Source of the DNA: Domibacillus sp. PGB-M46 | GTDB taxonomy: Bacteria > Bacillota > Bacilli > Bacillales > Domibacillaceae | Direction of reading: 5' to 3' | Length of the DNA: 64,000 nt | Assembly: GCF_022668875.1 (NCBI RefSeq) | Contig: NZ_JAKGCR010000008.1 | Location: 1-64,000 of the forward strand | In this document: positions 55,765 through 64,000 of the stretch, one piece after another | How the letters are laid out: every line of letters starts with the position of its first letter | Position numbering within the stretch: position 1 is the first letter of the stretch | Made by a program: the position numbers and the translations under genes | The notes under the pieces: generated by a model | What the model saw: the letters and a program-made list of their open reading frames with translations, nothing else | What the model was told of the DNA's origin: nothing | The model's database searches: none

Positions 55765-57257
55765 TATAGCCCCTCCTTGCTGTTCCGGCTTAAAGGCTTA
55801 ATAAACATAAAGACTACACCAATGATAATGGCAAGTGCTGCTGTACCCCAGCCATAAGTAATCAGGAATGAAAGTGGATAATCCTCATATGGAGCAGACA
55901 GGTCTTGACGAATGTTATCAAACATCATATAGGCCAGCACGATAGGCGTTAAAATCATTAAGCAGAATTTCCACCATGCACCCAGCTTTATGTCAGAAAC
56001 GGCATCCGCATGCTGTTTCAACGAATCCAATTCTTTAAATACCCAAGCAACAAGAATAACTTCAACGAATCCAGCGAAAACAATTCCATACAAGTTAATA
56101 AAATGATCTACCGTGTCTAAGAAGAAAAGTCCGCCTTTTGTTGCATATAGAAGTGAAATTAACGCTGAAAGGCCTCCCCCTACTGCTACGGATACTGTTC
56201 GGGAAATATTAAATTTCTCCTGCAGTCCTGCCACAAACGTTTCAATAATCGAGATAAGCGATGTTAACCCTGCAAGCGTAAGTGAGATAAAAAATAAGAA
56301 TCCAAAAAATCCACTTGCTACTGGAAACTCATTAATAATCTGCGGGAAAACGGCAAAAGCTAAAATGATTCCGCTTGACACAACTTCTTCTACCGCTACA
56401 CCCTGTTGCTGTGCCATAAACCCAAGAGCGGCAAAAACACCAAAGCCAGCAAGCAACTCAAATGAGGAATTTGCAAAAGCTGTAATAAAAGCATTATTCG
56501 TAATATCTGCTTTTTTTGGCAGATAGCTAGAGTAGGTAATCATGATAGCAAACCCGACTGACAAACTAAAGAAAATTTGGCCATAAGCTGCAATCCATAC
56601 TTTACCATCTAAAATTTTAGACCAATCCGGCTGGAAAAAGGCATTTAAGCCTTCAACAGCTCCTGGCAAAGTCAACGCACGTACTACGACAATAAAGAAT
56701 AAAATAACAAGAAGTGGAAGCATAAATTTCGTAGCTGCTTCAATTCCTTTTTTAACTCCTGAAAACATAATGCCCAATGTTACAATCCACACAAGTAATA
56801 ACGGAAGAAGAACACCACCTGCAAACCCGCCAAGCTGGCCCGGTTCACCTACTTGTAAATATTCTCCCAGCAAAAAGTCCTGCGGGGCGTCACCCCATGA
56901 TTTTGTAAATGAGAAAAATGAATACGATGTAGCCCATGCAATAATAACAGAATAATACGTTGCAATGAAAAAAGAAATTGCTAGCTGCCACCAGCCAAGC
57001 CACTCTGACTTTCTATTAATTCTTGTCATTGTCAGCGGTGCGGAACCACGATACTTGTGACCCATTGTAAATTCCATAATAAGCAGTGGGATTCCGGCTG
57101 TTAATAAAGCAAACAAATAGGGAAGGAAAAAAGCACCTCCGCCATTTTCATACGCTACTGCGGGGAAACGCCAAATGTTTCCGAGCCCGACTGCCGAGCC
57201 AACCGCTGCCATAATAAATCCAGCGCGGGACCCCCATTGTGGACGATTTTGTTCCAT
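55764..57257 (-). CDS. metP: Sodium-dependent (NSS family) methionine/alanine-type importer
   Basis: A 497-residue NSS transporter with 12 hydrophobic segments. GFIMAAVGSAVGLGNIWRFP is the unwound helix 1 with the sodium site. GGGAFFLPYL and FFSLSVGFAIMITYSSYLP follow. The MetS-type small subunit downstream marks it as the MetP type rather than a neurotransmitter-type relative. Ligand inferred from that pairing. AAGGAGG precedes the ATG and a SigA promoter lies about 65 bases upstream. Confidence 0.87.
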   Translation of the reverse strand: MEQNRPQWGSRAGFIMAAVGSAVGLGNIWRFPAVAYENGGGAFFLPYLFALLTAGIPLLIMEFTMGHKYRGSAPLTMTRINRKSEWLGWWQLAISFFIATYYSVIIAWATSYSFFSFTKSWGDAPQDFLLGEYLQVGEPGQLGGFAGGVLLPLLLVWIVTLGIMFSGVKKGIEAATKFMLPLLVILFFIVVVRALTLPGAVEGLNAFFQPDWSKILDGKVWIAAYGQIFFSLSVGFAIMITYSSYLPKKADITNNAFITAFANSSFELLAGFGVFAALGFMAQQQGVAVEEVVSSGIILAFAVFPQIINEFPVASGFFGFLFFISLTLAGLTSLISIIETFVAGLQEKFNISRTVSVAVGGGLSALISLLYATKGGLFFLDTVDHFINLYGIVFAGFVEVILVAWVFKELDSLKQHADAVSDIKLGAWWKFCLMILTPIVLAYMMFDNIRQDLSAPYEDYPLSFLITYGWGTAALAIIIGVVFMFIKPLSRNSKEGL

Positions 57258-57321
57258 ATATATGGACCTCCTTGAATGTTCAAAATTTTTTATTTTCAGA
57301 TAATTTCTGAAGACCTTCTTT

Positions 57322-57350
57322 ATTATAATCTTCTTTAAAATATTCGTAAA
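57322..57350 (-). promoter_or_regulatory. SigA promoter of metP-metS
   Basis: TTTACG (57345-57350), a 17-base spacer and a perfect TATAAT (57322-57327) on the minus strand. The short leader contains the small hairpin TTCAGA/TCTGAA and no S-box or T-box. Confidence 0.6.
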
Positions 57351-57412
57351 TATTTTTTTTATTATTTTTTTAGAATAATTCAGTTAATTTACTATAGGTC
57401 CGCTCACCTAAC

Positions 57413-57450
57413 AAAAAATACCTTTATATTTCCATATGCAGGTATTTTTT
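57413..57450 (-). terminator. Terminator of the NhaC-type gene
   Basis: Stem AAAAAATACCT/AGGTATTTTTT on the minus strand with a 16-base loop, just after the nhaC stop. Confidence 0.65.
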
Positions 57451-57460
57451 CTGAAAAATT

Positions 57461-59023
57461 CTACTTTGTTCTTTTTAAAATAAATGCAAACATAACTAGT
57501 AAAAGAATCGTCACGGCAAGCCCAAGAAACATATTTTCCGTAAAACCGAGCACAATATAACCTGCTGCCGCCGCTAAAGCAGATACGAGCGCATAAGGAA
57601 TTTGTGTCATCACGTGATCTATGTGATTGCTCCCTGCCCCGGTTGATGAGAGAATCGTTGTATCTGAAATCGGCGAGCAGTGGTCTCCAAATACAGCACC
57701 CGCTAAAACAGCTGCCAAAGCCGGTAATAAAAGCGAAATATCTGTTGCTGCTGCAATTTCACCGGCAATCGGAAGAAGAATCCCAAACGATCCCCAGCTT
57801 GTTCCGGCTGCAAAAGCCATAATACCGGCTGTCACAAACAAAATCATCGGCAAAAAGCCAATGTTCAAGCCGGATTTTTCTACAAGGCCGGCTAAATATG
57901 TACCTGTTCCAAGCTCACCAATCAGCGCTACGATCGTCCACGCTAAAAATAAAATATACACTGCGGGAAGCATGGATTTAATGCCTTCGACTATCCCTTT
58001 TCCTAATACAGCGCCGGCTCCCTCTGGGAACACGGCGGCCTGTCGTGCAAAAACCACCAATGCTGTAATAAGCCCAATGACTCCGCCAATAAACAATGAT
58101 TTTGCTACATCTGTGTTTTCAAAAATAGCAAAAATGTCTGCGCCTTCACCTGCCGCTCTGGAGCCCGTAAAAAGCATAGCCGCGACCGTACCGATAATCA
58201 ATGCTACTATCGGCCAGACAAGTCCGCCGATCGTACCGCGGTCACTCACCGGCAAATCTTCTTTTAGCTCACTAGGAATTTCACGGCCGCTGAATACTAC
58301 TTCTCCTGTTTGAACAGCGCGATTTTCATGCTTTTTCATTGGACCAAAATCCCGGTTTAATACCGCTACAAGAAAAACCATTCCAAGTGCCGCCCAAACG
58401 TAATAATTCATGGGAATTATTTGCATAAACGCCGAGAAAGCTGTAAGATCCGTTACTTGATGAGCAGTTAAAATGGTGCCGATTCATCCTATAATGTAAG
58501 CACCCCAGCTTGAGACCGGCGCTACTACACAAACTGGAGCAGACGTCGAGTCAATGATATAAGCAAGCTTGGCGCGTGAAATACGATGGCGGCCGGTAAT
58601 AGGCCGTGATACCTGGCCTACCGCCAGTGCATTAAAGTAATCATCGATAAAAATCAAAATACCAAGTAAAGCGGCCATTATCTGAGCACCGGTGCGTGAC
58701 TTAACGCGCGTAACGGCCCATTCTCCAAAAGCACGGCTGCCGCCGGAAATGGTAGTAAACGCTGTAACAATACCTAAAATAAGCAAAAAGAAAATAATAT
58801 ATAAATTCCATTCACTCCATTCAAATGCCCCATCTGTTCTTGTGTACATATTACCAGATAGTGCTTCCCAAGTGATTGAGAATGTTTTCCTAATTTTAAA
58901 ATCAGCAAGCAAAAAAGCTGCTGCCAGAATCCCAACGCCAAGCGATAAAAGCACACGGCGTGTTAAGATCACCATTACAATGGCCAGGACCGGCGGCAAA
59001 AGTGAAAAAATTGTGTTTTCCAA
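57461..59023 (-). pseudogene. NhaC-family Na+/H+ antiporter interrupted by one in-frame TGA
   Basis: A 520-codon frame of the NhaC/YheL type. The N-terminal part (MENTIFSLLPPVLAIVMVIL, later FIDDYFNALAVGQVSRPI and SSWGAYIIG) is followed by TGA at 58484-58486. The same frame then continues without shift (IGTILTAHQVTDLTAF, IPMNYYVWAALGMVFL, GTSWGSFGILLP, FGDHCSPISDTTI) to a normal end. Family members are continuous across this point, so it is a single nonsense change, possibly TTA or CGA to TGA. The rest shows no decay. The start is a TTG with GGAGGAG upstream. Readthrough is possible but unsupported. Confidence 0.82.
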
Positions 59024-59140
59024 AAGTATTTCTCCTCCATTTTGCGCAATAAAAAAAAGCAATGGCTTATTGGCTGCATTGCCTTTATAGTTTATTCCGA
59101 TAACATCGTATTAAAAAACGTAGACCTTTTCTATACTTGT

Positions 59141-59872
59141 TTATTTTGACGGTACATTAATGGCATCCGGATTATAGTAGTTTGGCACCGTCCCATGAAC
59201 AAGCCCCATCGCTACAGGAAGTGTTTGTTTCACGACTGTTGTATCAACTGCAAATGGAACGATAACTTCTACGCTGACTTCAAGTTCAATATATACTTCT
59301 ACATAAGCAGAGTTAATACCGAACGGCTCCACTTTTGTTTTAACATTCGATGTAACGTCCCCGATGGCATGAAAGCGAATCGGAATACGCGGTCCGAGAT
59401 TGCCAAGAATAGCGTTGTTTGTAATTTGTCCGAGCGGGATTGTGTAAGCAATCCCCTGCGCCCGCGCTGTTTCTTCCGTATCAATCTCGACACCTGAGAT
59501 CTCTTCAAGTTCCGTTAAATTACCCGCTTCCGCTTTATCCAGGTTTTCTTCGGCAAGATCAGTCACTTCGGCAAGCACCCTGTTGATCACTTCCGCGTTA
59601 AATGTCGTCGATCCTCCATCGCCTTTTTCAGTTGTCATGATATCTTTTATATTAAGATTTTCGGTAATTTCCTCACTGATCGCTTTTTGCAGAACCATTG
59701 AAGCAATTTTGTTCGTCTGCGCCTCAGCGAAGTTTAAAATGACTGGCTGAATATTCCGGTTGATCAGCCAAAGAACAAAAATAATGCCGGCTATAAAAAA
59801 AATAACAACAGTTAAAAAGCGGCGGCGGCCTGATGATGAAGCACGGCTTTTCCATTTTCTGCGCCTGCGCAT
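59141..59872 (-). CDS. yunB: Sporulation protein YunB
   Basis: A 243-residue protein with a basic N-terminus (MRRRRKWKSRASSSGRRRF), one membrane helix (about 19-40) and an extracytoplasmic domain (NFAEAQTNKIASMVLQKAI, then IPLGQITNNAILGNLGPRIPIR). Matches YunB, a SigE-controlled protein needed for efficient sporulation in B. subtilis. The ATG at 59872 has AAGGGGG 7 bases upstream; a longer frame reaches back into yunD and is rejected. A small imperfect hairpin lies just upstream of this site. Confidence 0.9.
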   Translation of the reverse strand: MRRRRKWKSRASSSGRRRFLTVVIFFIAGIIFVLWLINRNIQPVILNFAEAQTNKIASMVLQKAISEEITENLNIKDIMTTEKGDGGSTTFNAEVINRVLAEVTDLAEENLDKAEAGNLTELEEISGVEIDTEETARAQGIAYTIPLGQITNNAILGNLGPRIPIRFHAIGDVTSNVKTKVEPFGINSAYVEVYIELEVSVEVIVPFAVDTTVVKQTLPVAMGLVHGTVPNYYNPDAINVPSK

Positions 59873-59913
59873 AAAAAAACCCCCTTTTCCGCATTGTATG
59901 CGGGAAAGAAGGC

Positions 59914-61269
59914 TTATAGTTGCAGAAGCTTCCATTCCATAATATCGCGCAAAAATTCGGGCATGAAATACCGTTTTGATGAAGCACGATGCAGTTCAAC
60001 AAAGTAATGGCCATACGTAAACATATCAAGAGTCGCAACCTTATACGTCCGCTTTATGTCGATCGGCTCACCGTTAATGAAAATATTCGGCTTATCGATC
60101 TCGATTCCATCATACACAAATCGGCCCATGACACTTCCGCGAAAACCGAGCCCTTTAATTTGGAGATGAGGCCATTTTTCATCACATGTCTGCCGGATGA
60201 CTTCTGCCAGCTCCGCCCCTGTCAATTCGATTAAACAAGGGTTTATAGGATGAGGCAGCAGTTTATGCAGGTCGTATTTTGTGATATCCCCTGCCGGCAA
60301 ATTCCCCAATACGACGCCTGCATTTAAAAAAGAGCAGTCAGCTCCGCACCATTCTGTAAGTGCTTCGGTCAGCATTTGAGGCAGCGGAGACGGGTTAAAC
60401 CAATCACTCCAAAGCTCTTTTTGAAGCCGTACAACCGGCACAGACAGGGTTTGTTGCCCCTTCTCTTCAAAGAGCGCCTGCTGCTTCTTTTCGTCTGGCG
60501 GAGGCGTAAGCAACCGGTTTGTTTCATATACACGGGCCCGTTTAGCGGCTATGCGGCCGGCTTTATCGATATCCACTTCCACGTGGCCGGTAAAATAGCC
60601 GTATTTGCCGGCTGCCGCCATCAATGTTCCATTTACTTCTTTTCCTTCATGAAACGTATGGTGGGTATGCCCGCCTAGAATAATATCCGCTTCTGTTTCT
60701 TCCGCCAGCTTTTCATCATCATACATCCCAAGATGAGAAAGCACGATTACAATATCTGCCCTCTTTTTCAGCATCGCAATTTGCTTTTTCAGCTCATCAA
60801 TAGGAAGAGTGACGCACCAGTCCAGAAGTTCATAAAAAGCGGTGTACTGTGCAGTCGCAGAGGTAACGGCAATCGTGGTGCTGCCTGCTTGAAAAAAAGT
60901 ATGCGGTACAACCCAGTCCGGCCGCCTCTCTCCGTTTTTTTCAAACAAGTTGGCGCAAACAACCGGAAAGCGAGCCTGCTCGTACAGTGCATTCAATGCT
61001 TCTCTTGGCATCGTAATCCCTTCATTGTTACCGATCGCAGCCGCATCAAACCGAGATGAATTCAGCAGCTCAATGTTGAAGGTGCCGAGCGTTCCTTCTG
61101 TTAACGGATGGGCCCGGTCCACGTGATCGCCAATATCAAAAGCGAAAACAAACTCTCCGGCCGATTCGTGCAGTTCCCGCTTTTCCTTTAAAAAGCGGGC
61201 AATTCTCGGCCAATTTTCAAAATGGCTGTGTAAATCATTTGTATGATAAATATGTATCGTTTTTTCCAT
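59914..61269 (-). CDS. yunD: Metallophosphoesterase with 5'-nucleotidase domain (YunD)
   Basis: A 451-residue protein. The N-terminal calcineurin-like phosphoesterase domain shows YHTNDLHSHF, FDIGDHVD, AIGNNEG, VLSHLG and GGHTHH. The C-terminal 5'-nucleotidase domain (about 290-440) follows. There is no signal peptide, so it is cytoplasmic, unlike most UshA-type enzymes. Substrates are probably nucleotides or UDP-sugars. The ATG at 61269 has GGTGG 7 bases upstream; the ATG two codons earlier is too close. Confidence 0.9.
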   Translation of the reverse strand: MEKTIHIYHTNDLHSHFENWPRIARFLKEKRELHESAGEFVFAFDIGDHVDRAHPLTEGTLGTFNIELLNSSRFDAAAIGNNEGITMPREALNALYEQARFPVVCANLFEKNGERRPDWVVPHTFFQAGSTTIAVTSATAQYTAFYELLDWCVTLPIDELKKQIAMLKKRADIVIVLSHLGMYDDEKLAEETEADIILGGHTHHTFHEGKEVNGTLMAAAGKYGYFTGHVEVDIDKAGRIAAKRARVYETNRLLTPPPDEKKQQALFEEKGQQTLSVPVVRLQKELWSDWFNPSPLPQMLTEALTEWCGADCSFLNAGVVLGNLPAGDITKYDLHKLLPHPINPCLIELTGAELAEVIRQTCDEKWPHLQIKGLGFRGSVMGRFVYDGIEIDKPNIFINGEPIDIKRTYKVATLDMFTYGHYFVELHRASSKRYFMPEFLRDIMEWKLLQL

Positions 61270-61282
61270 GTTCATTCCACCT

Positions 61283-62092
61283 TTAATAAATGCCCCGCCA
61301 AATCAAGCGGACACCAACCAAAATCAAAACGAGACGAAGCATCATCACAACGGTTTTTGACGCCAGGCGGGCATTCAGCCAGGCACCGATTTGTGCCCCA
61401 AACCAGGCTCCGGGCACGAGCGCTGCTGCATAAAGCCAGTTTACATTCCCAAGAAATACGTGTGTCACACTCGATACGCCTGCTGATAAAAAAATAAGCA
61501 GCATCGATGTAGCAACGGCTACATGCGGGGGAACCGCAAACAGCATAATCATGGCGGGCACCATCAGTGAGCCGCCGCCGATGCCGAATAAACCGCCTAA
61601 AAAGCCGACCACAAATGAAGCGATCGTTCCGGTAATCGGCTCAATGGAATATGTATGAGTTCCTTCGTTATCGGTAAATGTCCGGGTCAGGCCGCGCGAG
61701 GCAAACAGCGGCTTTGCCCGATTTTTCAACATAAGTACAAATGACATAAACACCATAAATAAGCCAAAAAACAAGCTGAACTGCTCCGTGTTCAGCCCTT
61801 TATTGGCCCAAGCCCCAAGCAGGCTTCCCGGCGCGCTGCCAATAAATAAAAGACAGCCCAATTTATAATCCACTTTTTTCTGTTTCATGTAAGCAAGGGT
61901 TGAAGACAAGCCGGTAATAATTAAGATAACCGACGACGTACCCACTGCTGCTTGTGGGGAAACAGGGTCGAGCAGTGCCGTTCCGCCTAAAAAAAGCAGT
62001 GCCGGCACAATGATAATCCCGCCTCCAAGTCCGACGAGGGCGCCGATTGCCGCCGCGAGCAGACCGATGCCGAGTAAAAGAATCCATTCCAT
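61283..62092 (-). CDS. yunE: TauE/SafE-family membrane permease (YunE-like)
   Basis: A 269-residue protein with about eight membrane segments in two repeats. Each repeat has a glycine-rich loop (GALVGLGGGIIIVPALLFLG and FLGGLFGIGGGSLMVPAMI). TauE/SafE proteins export sulfite, sulfonates or related organic anions; the substrate here is unknown, though the window also makes sulfolactate. The start may be the ATG at 62092 or the GTG at 62101; AGGAGG is 12 and 3 bases away respectively. Confidence 0.88.
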   Translation of the reverse strand: MEWILLLGIGLLAAAIGALVGLGGGIIIVPALLFLGGTALLDPVSPQAAVGTSSVILIITGLSSTLAYMKQKKVDYKLGCLLFIGSAPGSLLGAWANKGLNTEQFSLFFGLFMVFMSFVLMLKNRAKPLFASRGLTRTFTDNEGTHTYSIEPITGTIASFVVGFLGGLFGIGGGSLMVPAMIMLFAVPPHVAVATSMLLIFLSAGVSSVTHVFLGNVNWLYAAALVPGAWFGAQIGAWLNARLASKTVVMMLRLVLILVGVRLIWRGIY

Positions 62093-62108
62093 TCTACACA
62101 CTAGCCTC

Positions 62109-62954
62109 CTAAAACAAATCGAGCTGGCGCGAAGCTAGATTGTCATATTGAATATCCGCTAAATGTAAGAATTGCTTCGCATTATCCGCGGCATCACCGC
62201 CAGAATTATTGTTAAACAGCACGAAGACATCTTTTGACTGTTTATGGAGTTCATTCGTAAAATCAACCCACTGCCGCAGTTCATGCTCATTGTAGCGATA
62301 CAGATAGCGCACCTTGCGCCAATTTTTCTGACCGTTTTTCCGCCAGCCTGCCCGGTTGCGTCCATGCAGGCGGACCAGCGTTTTTTCCTTGTTCGTTGCT
62401 TGAAGCACAATGGGAATTGAGCCTTCACCGGCCTGCGGCTCATCGCATACCGTATGAATCCAGTTTTCCTGTTCTAAAAAAGAAATCGTTTTATCAAAAT
62501 ACTTGGCTTCATACCAGGTTTGATTCCGAAATTCAATGGCAAGCGGCACGTTCCCCATTTTTTCCCGGCAATACCGAATATACATCACGTTTTCACGTGT
62601 GCAGTCGAACCAGGGTGGAAACTGAAACAACACCATGGCGAGCTTTCCTGTTTCGATCATTGGTGTGAGCGATAAGTTAAATGCATGAAACATCTCTTCT
62701 TTCGAGTCAAACGGAATTTCGCCCCGTTCATGGCCAGTCATTCCCTGGTATGCTTTAACTATAAATCGAAAGCCGTCCGGCGTGTCTTCTGTCCATTTCC
62801 GCATGTTGCGCTCCGGCTGCACAGCATAAAAGCTGGAGTCAAGTTCAACGGTCGGGAAATGCGCTGCGTACTCGGTTAATTTATCTCGGGAAGCGACTCC
62901 TTGCGTGTAAAGTGTGTCATGATCTCCCCAGCCGGTTACCCCTGTATAAATCAT
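62109..62954 (-). CDS. yunF: DUF72 family protein (YunF-like)
   Basis: A 281-residue TIM-barrel-like DUF72 protein. IYTGVTGWGDHD begins the chain and TVELDSSFYAVQPERNMRKWTEDTP, LFQFPPWF and AIEFRNQTWY match the family. Function unknown. GAGGTG precedes the ATG. Follows the yunD-yunE-yunF order of B. subtilis, but yunC between yunB and yunD is missing here. Confidence 0.9.
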   Translation of the reverse strand: MIYTGVTGWGDHDTLYTQGVASRDKLTEYAAHFPTVELDSSFYAVQPERNMRKWTEDTPDGFRFIVKAYQGMTGHERGEIPFDSKEEMFHAFNLSLTPMIETGKLAMVLFQFPPWFDCTRENVMYIRYCREKMGNVPLAIEFRNQTWYEAKYFDKTISFLEQENWIHTVCDEPQAGEGSIPIVLQATNKEKTLVRLHGRNRAGWRKNGQKNWRKVRYLYRYNEHELRQWVDFTNELHKQSKDVFVLFNNNSGGDAADNAKQFLHLADIQYDNLASRQLDLF

Positions 62955-63438
62955 CTCGTATCACCTCGTAGTAAGAGTGTAGCATAAGTAGGAAGGGCTG
63001 TGAATTTCAAGCATCCCAAATATCAGCTCTTTATTTTACTTTTCTTTCTCAAAAAGGCGATGGCATTCCCCAAAGATGCACTTCGTAAATCCAGCGTCTC
63101 TTTTCTTCTTCAAAAAAGCGGCTTGCAGTATGATTTCTTATTACCCTTCCTCTTTCTCATTGACTCCTCATTACTTTTTCAATATTTGTAATTACTTTCA
63201 TTTTACCCTGGCAATCAAAAAGACCAAACCACGGAGGTGGTTTGGTCTTGGAACAACTGTGATACACTGTTTAACCGGATGAATGTAAAATCGTACCAAG
63301 TCCTGGCAATCACTCGGATTCAACAACTAAAAAATCAACCTATATCCCAGCCTCTTTATTCCTCATTCCTTATTAGATGCTATTCACTTCAATAAGGGGC
63401 AGCAAAGGTTCCCCTTTGTCTTTCCATACATGTTTCCT
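62955..63438. other. Intergenic region upstream of yunF and downstream of the DUF1904 gene
   Basis: 484 bases without a gene I can support. The left part must carry the yunF promoter on the minus strand. A 63-codon plus-strand frame (63000-63191) begins with GTG too close to AGGAAGGG and has no recognisable features, so it is not called. The middle holds the hairpin described separately. Confidence 0.6.
63220..63249 (-). terminator. Hairpin terminator downstream of the DUF1904 gene
   Basis: A 13-base-pair stem AAGACCAAACCAC/GTGGTTTGGTCTT is followed on the minus strand by T5. It lies about 190 bases after the DUF1904 stop, so it could end that transcript or an unrecognised RNA. Confidence 0.65.
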
Positions 63439-63771
63439 TTAGTCCCCGACTCTTTCGCCATTAATATAATAAGCAGGCTCGGAGAAAGGAATAAACACGA
63501 CTTCTATTTCATCAGCACCTGTTGACATAATGTGTCTGGTAACGGACTGGGCGAATCGATCGCGAGCTTCTTGCCCGCGTTCAAACCATTTTACTTCAAT
63601 AAGCGGGAAAGCCGGAATCTCTTCCCCATCAAACACAAACGTGGAATGAGGCACTTCGAACGTAAAATTATCCGTCCCGCATTCACAAATTTCTGCAAGC
63701 TCTTCTACTAATGGCTTGCTGATTCTTTTCATCCCCTCAATCGATACCCCTCGAATCACTAAGTGCGGCAC
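63439..63771 (-). CDS. DUF1904 family protein (tautomerase-superfamily-like)
   Basis: A 110-residue protein of family DUF1904 (PHLVIRGVSIEGMKRISKPL, EICECGTDNFTFEV, FPLIEVKWFERGQEARDRFA). Start set at the GTG at 63771, because GGAGG is 8 bases upstream and because it places Pro right after the initiator Met, as in tautomerase-superfamily enzymes that use an N-terminal proline. The ATG at 63786 overlaps the ribosome site. Activity unknown. Confidence 0.82.
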   Translation of the reverse strand: MPHLVIRGVSIEGMKRISKPLVEELAEICECGTDNFTFEVPHSTFVFDGEEIPAFPLIEVKWFERGQEARDRFAQSVTRHIMSTGADEIEVVFIPFSEPAYYINGERVGD

Positions 63772-64000
63772 TTGTATTCCCTCCATTATGTATGATCATT
63801 TGTTAGATCTCTGTTGAAAAGTTTATATCAAATCTTTCTATAATCAAAGTCTTTCCTTCTGTTCCATATTGCAGATGCGAACCAAAGTGACCGGTTAGAT
63901 AGAACTCCATTAGTCACTGCCTGTTATTTTGGTTTTATTAAGATCGCAGCTTTCTTGATGAAAAATGACTGCCTGTATAGGGACTGATAAAATCATAGTC
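63772..64000. other. Right-edge region, unexplained
   Basis: 229 bases before the window end. It should contain the promoter of the DUF1904 gene. On the minus strand several short overlapping frames are open (for example one ending FSSRKLRS and one ending NKTKITGSD), none with a good start. It may be the tail of a gene outside the window or a repeated intergenic element. Confidence 0.4.

Noticed and set aside
58484-58486. The in-frame TGA as a selenocysteine codon
   Set aside because: NhaC antiporters have no selenocysteine at this position, there is no convincing SECIS-like hairpin directly after the codon, and no selenocysteine machinery is seen here.
63000-63191. 63-codon plus-strand frame in the gap before the DUF1904 gene
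   Set aside because: The GTG start is only 2 bases from its purine-rich stretch, and the peptide has a low-complexity, non-family composition.

Overview
The window comes from a low-to-moderate GC, endospore-forming member of the Bacillaceae. I infer this from AGGAGG-type ribosome-binding sites, frequent TTG/GTG starts, a preQ1-I riboswitch, sporulation-linked genes (yunB, kapB, comA/comB) and long blocks ordered as in the Bacillus subtilis yug, yuf/mrp, yui, yum, yut and yun regions (gene order compared from memory). It is chromosomal and mostly housekeeping. I see no prophage, insertion sequence, CRISPR array or plasmid origin, and no convincing new multi-gene defence or biosynthetic system.

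Layout, left: the 5' part of a 5S rRNA gene (the rest lies outside the window), a broken mgtC-like gene and tRNA-Ala(GGC). Then comes a central-metabolism block on the minus strand: pgi, an iron-type alcohol dehydrogenase, glutamate dehydrogenase, the S1-domain protein YugI, the alaR-alaT pair and yugE. A PatB-type C-S lyase diverges from it. Next are queC-queD-queE behind a preQ1 riboswitch and attenuator, kapB (without kinB), pbpD, and a complete methylthioribose salvage cluster (mtnW-X-B-D, mtnE, mtnK-A) with no visible S-box.

Middle (20-35 kb): yufK, the seven-gene Mrp Na+/H+ antiporter operon, a YdaT-like stress gene with a likely SigB promoter, a hotdog thioesterase, the YuiF antiporter, leucyl aminopeptidase, a cobalamin-binding-type protein, yuiB, a Nudix hydrolase, the type II NADH dehydrogenase yumB (possible Rex-like site) and ferredoxin-NADP reductase yumC.

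Right (35-64 kb): an NAD(P)-binding YhfK-type protein, a 1082-residue secreted nuclease, a 37-residue membrane peptide, Fe-S assembly genes (yutM, yutI), yuzB, yutJ, semialdehyde and hydroxyacid dehydrogenases, YutG, a Rieske oxidoreductase, yutF-yutE, yutD-lipA, sulfolactate synthesis genes (comB-comA) beside a CysP-type sulfate permease, an MFS exporter, a YitE-type protein, the NSS transporter pair metP-metS, an NhaC-type antiporter interrupted by one in-frame TGA, then yunB, yunD, yunE, yunF and a DUF1904 gene. The last 230 bases are unexplained.

The most notable points are two damaged ion-transport-type genes (mgtC with two single-T losses; nhaC with one internal stop), an operator-like palindrome at the mtnW promoter in place of an S-box, two very small membrane proteins that length-limited gene calling would miss, and several candidate regulatory sites.
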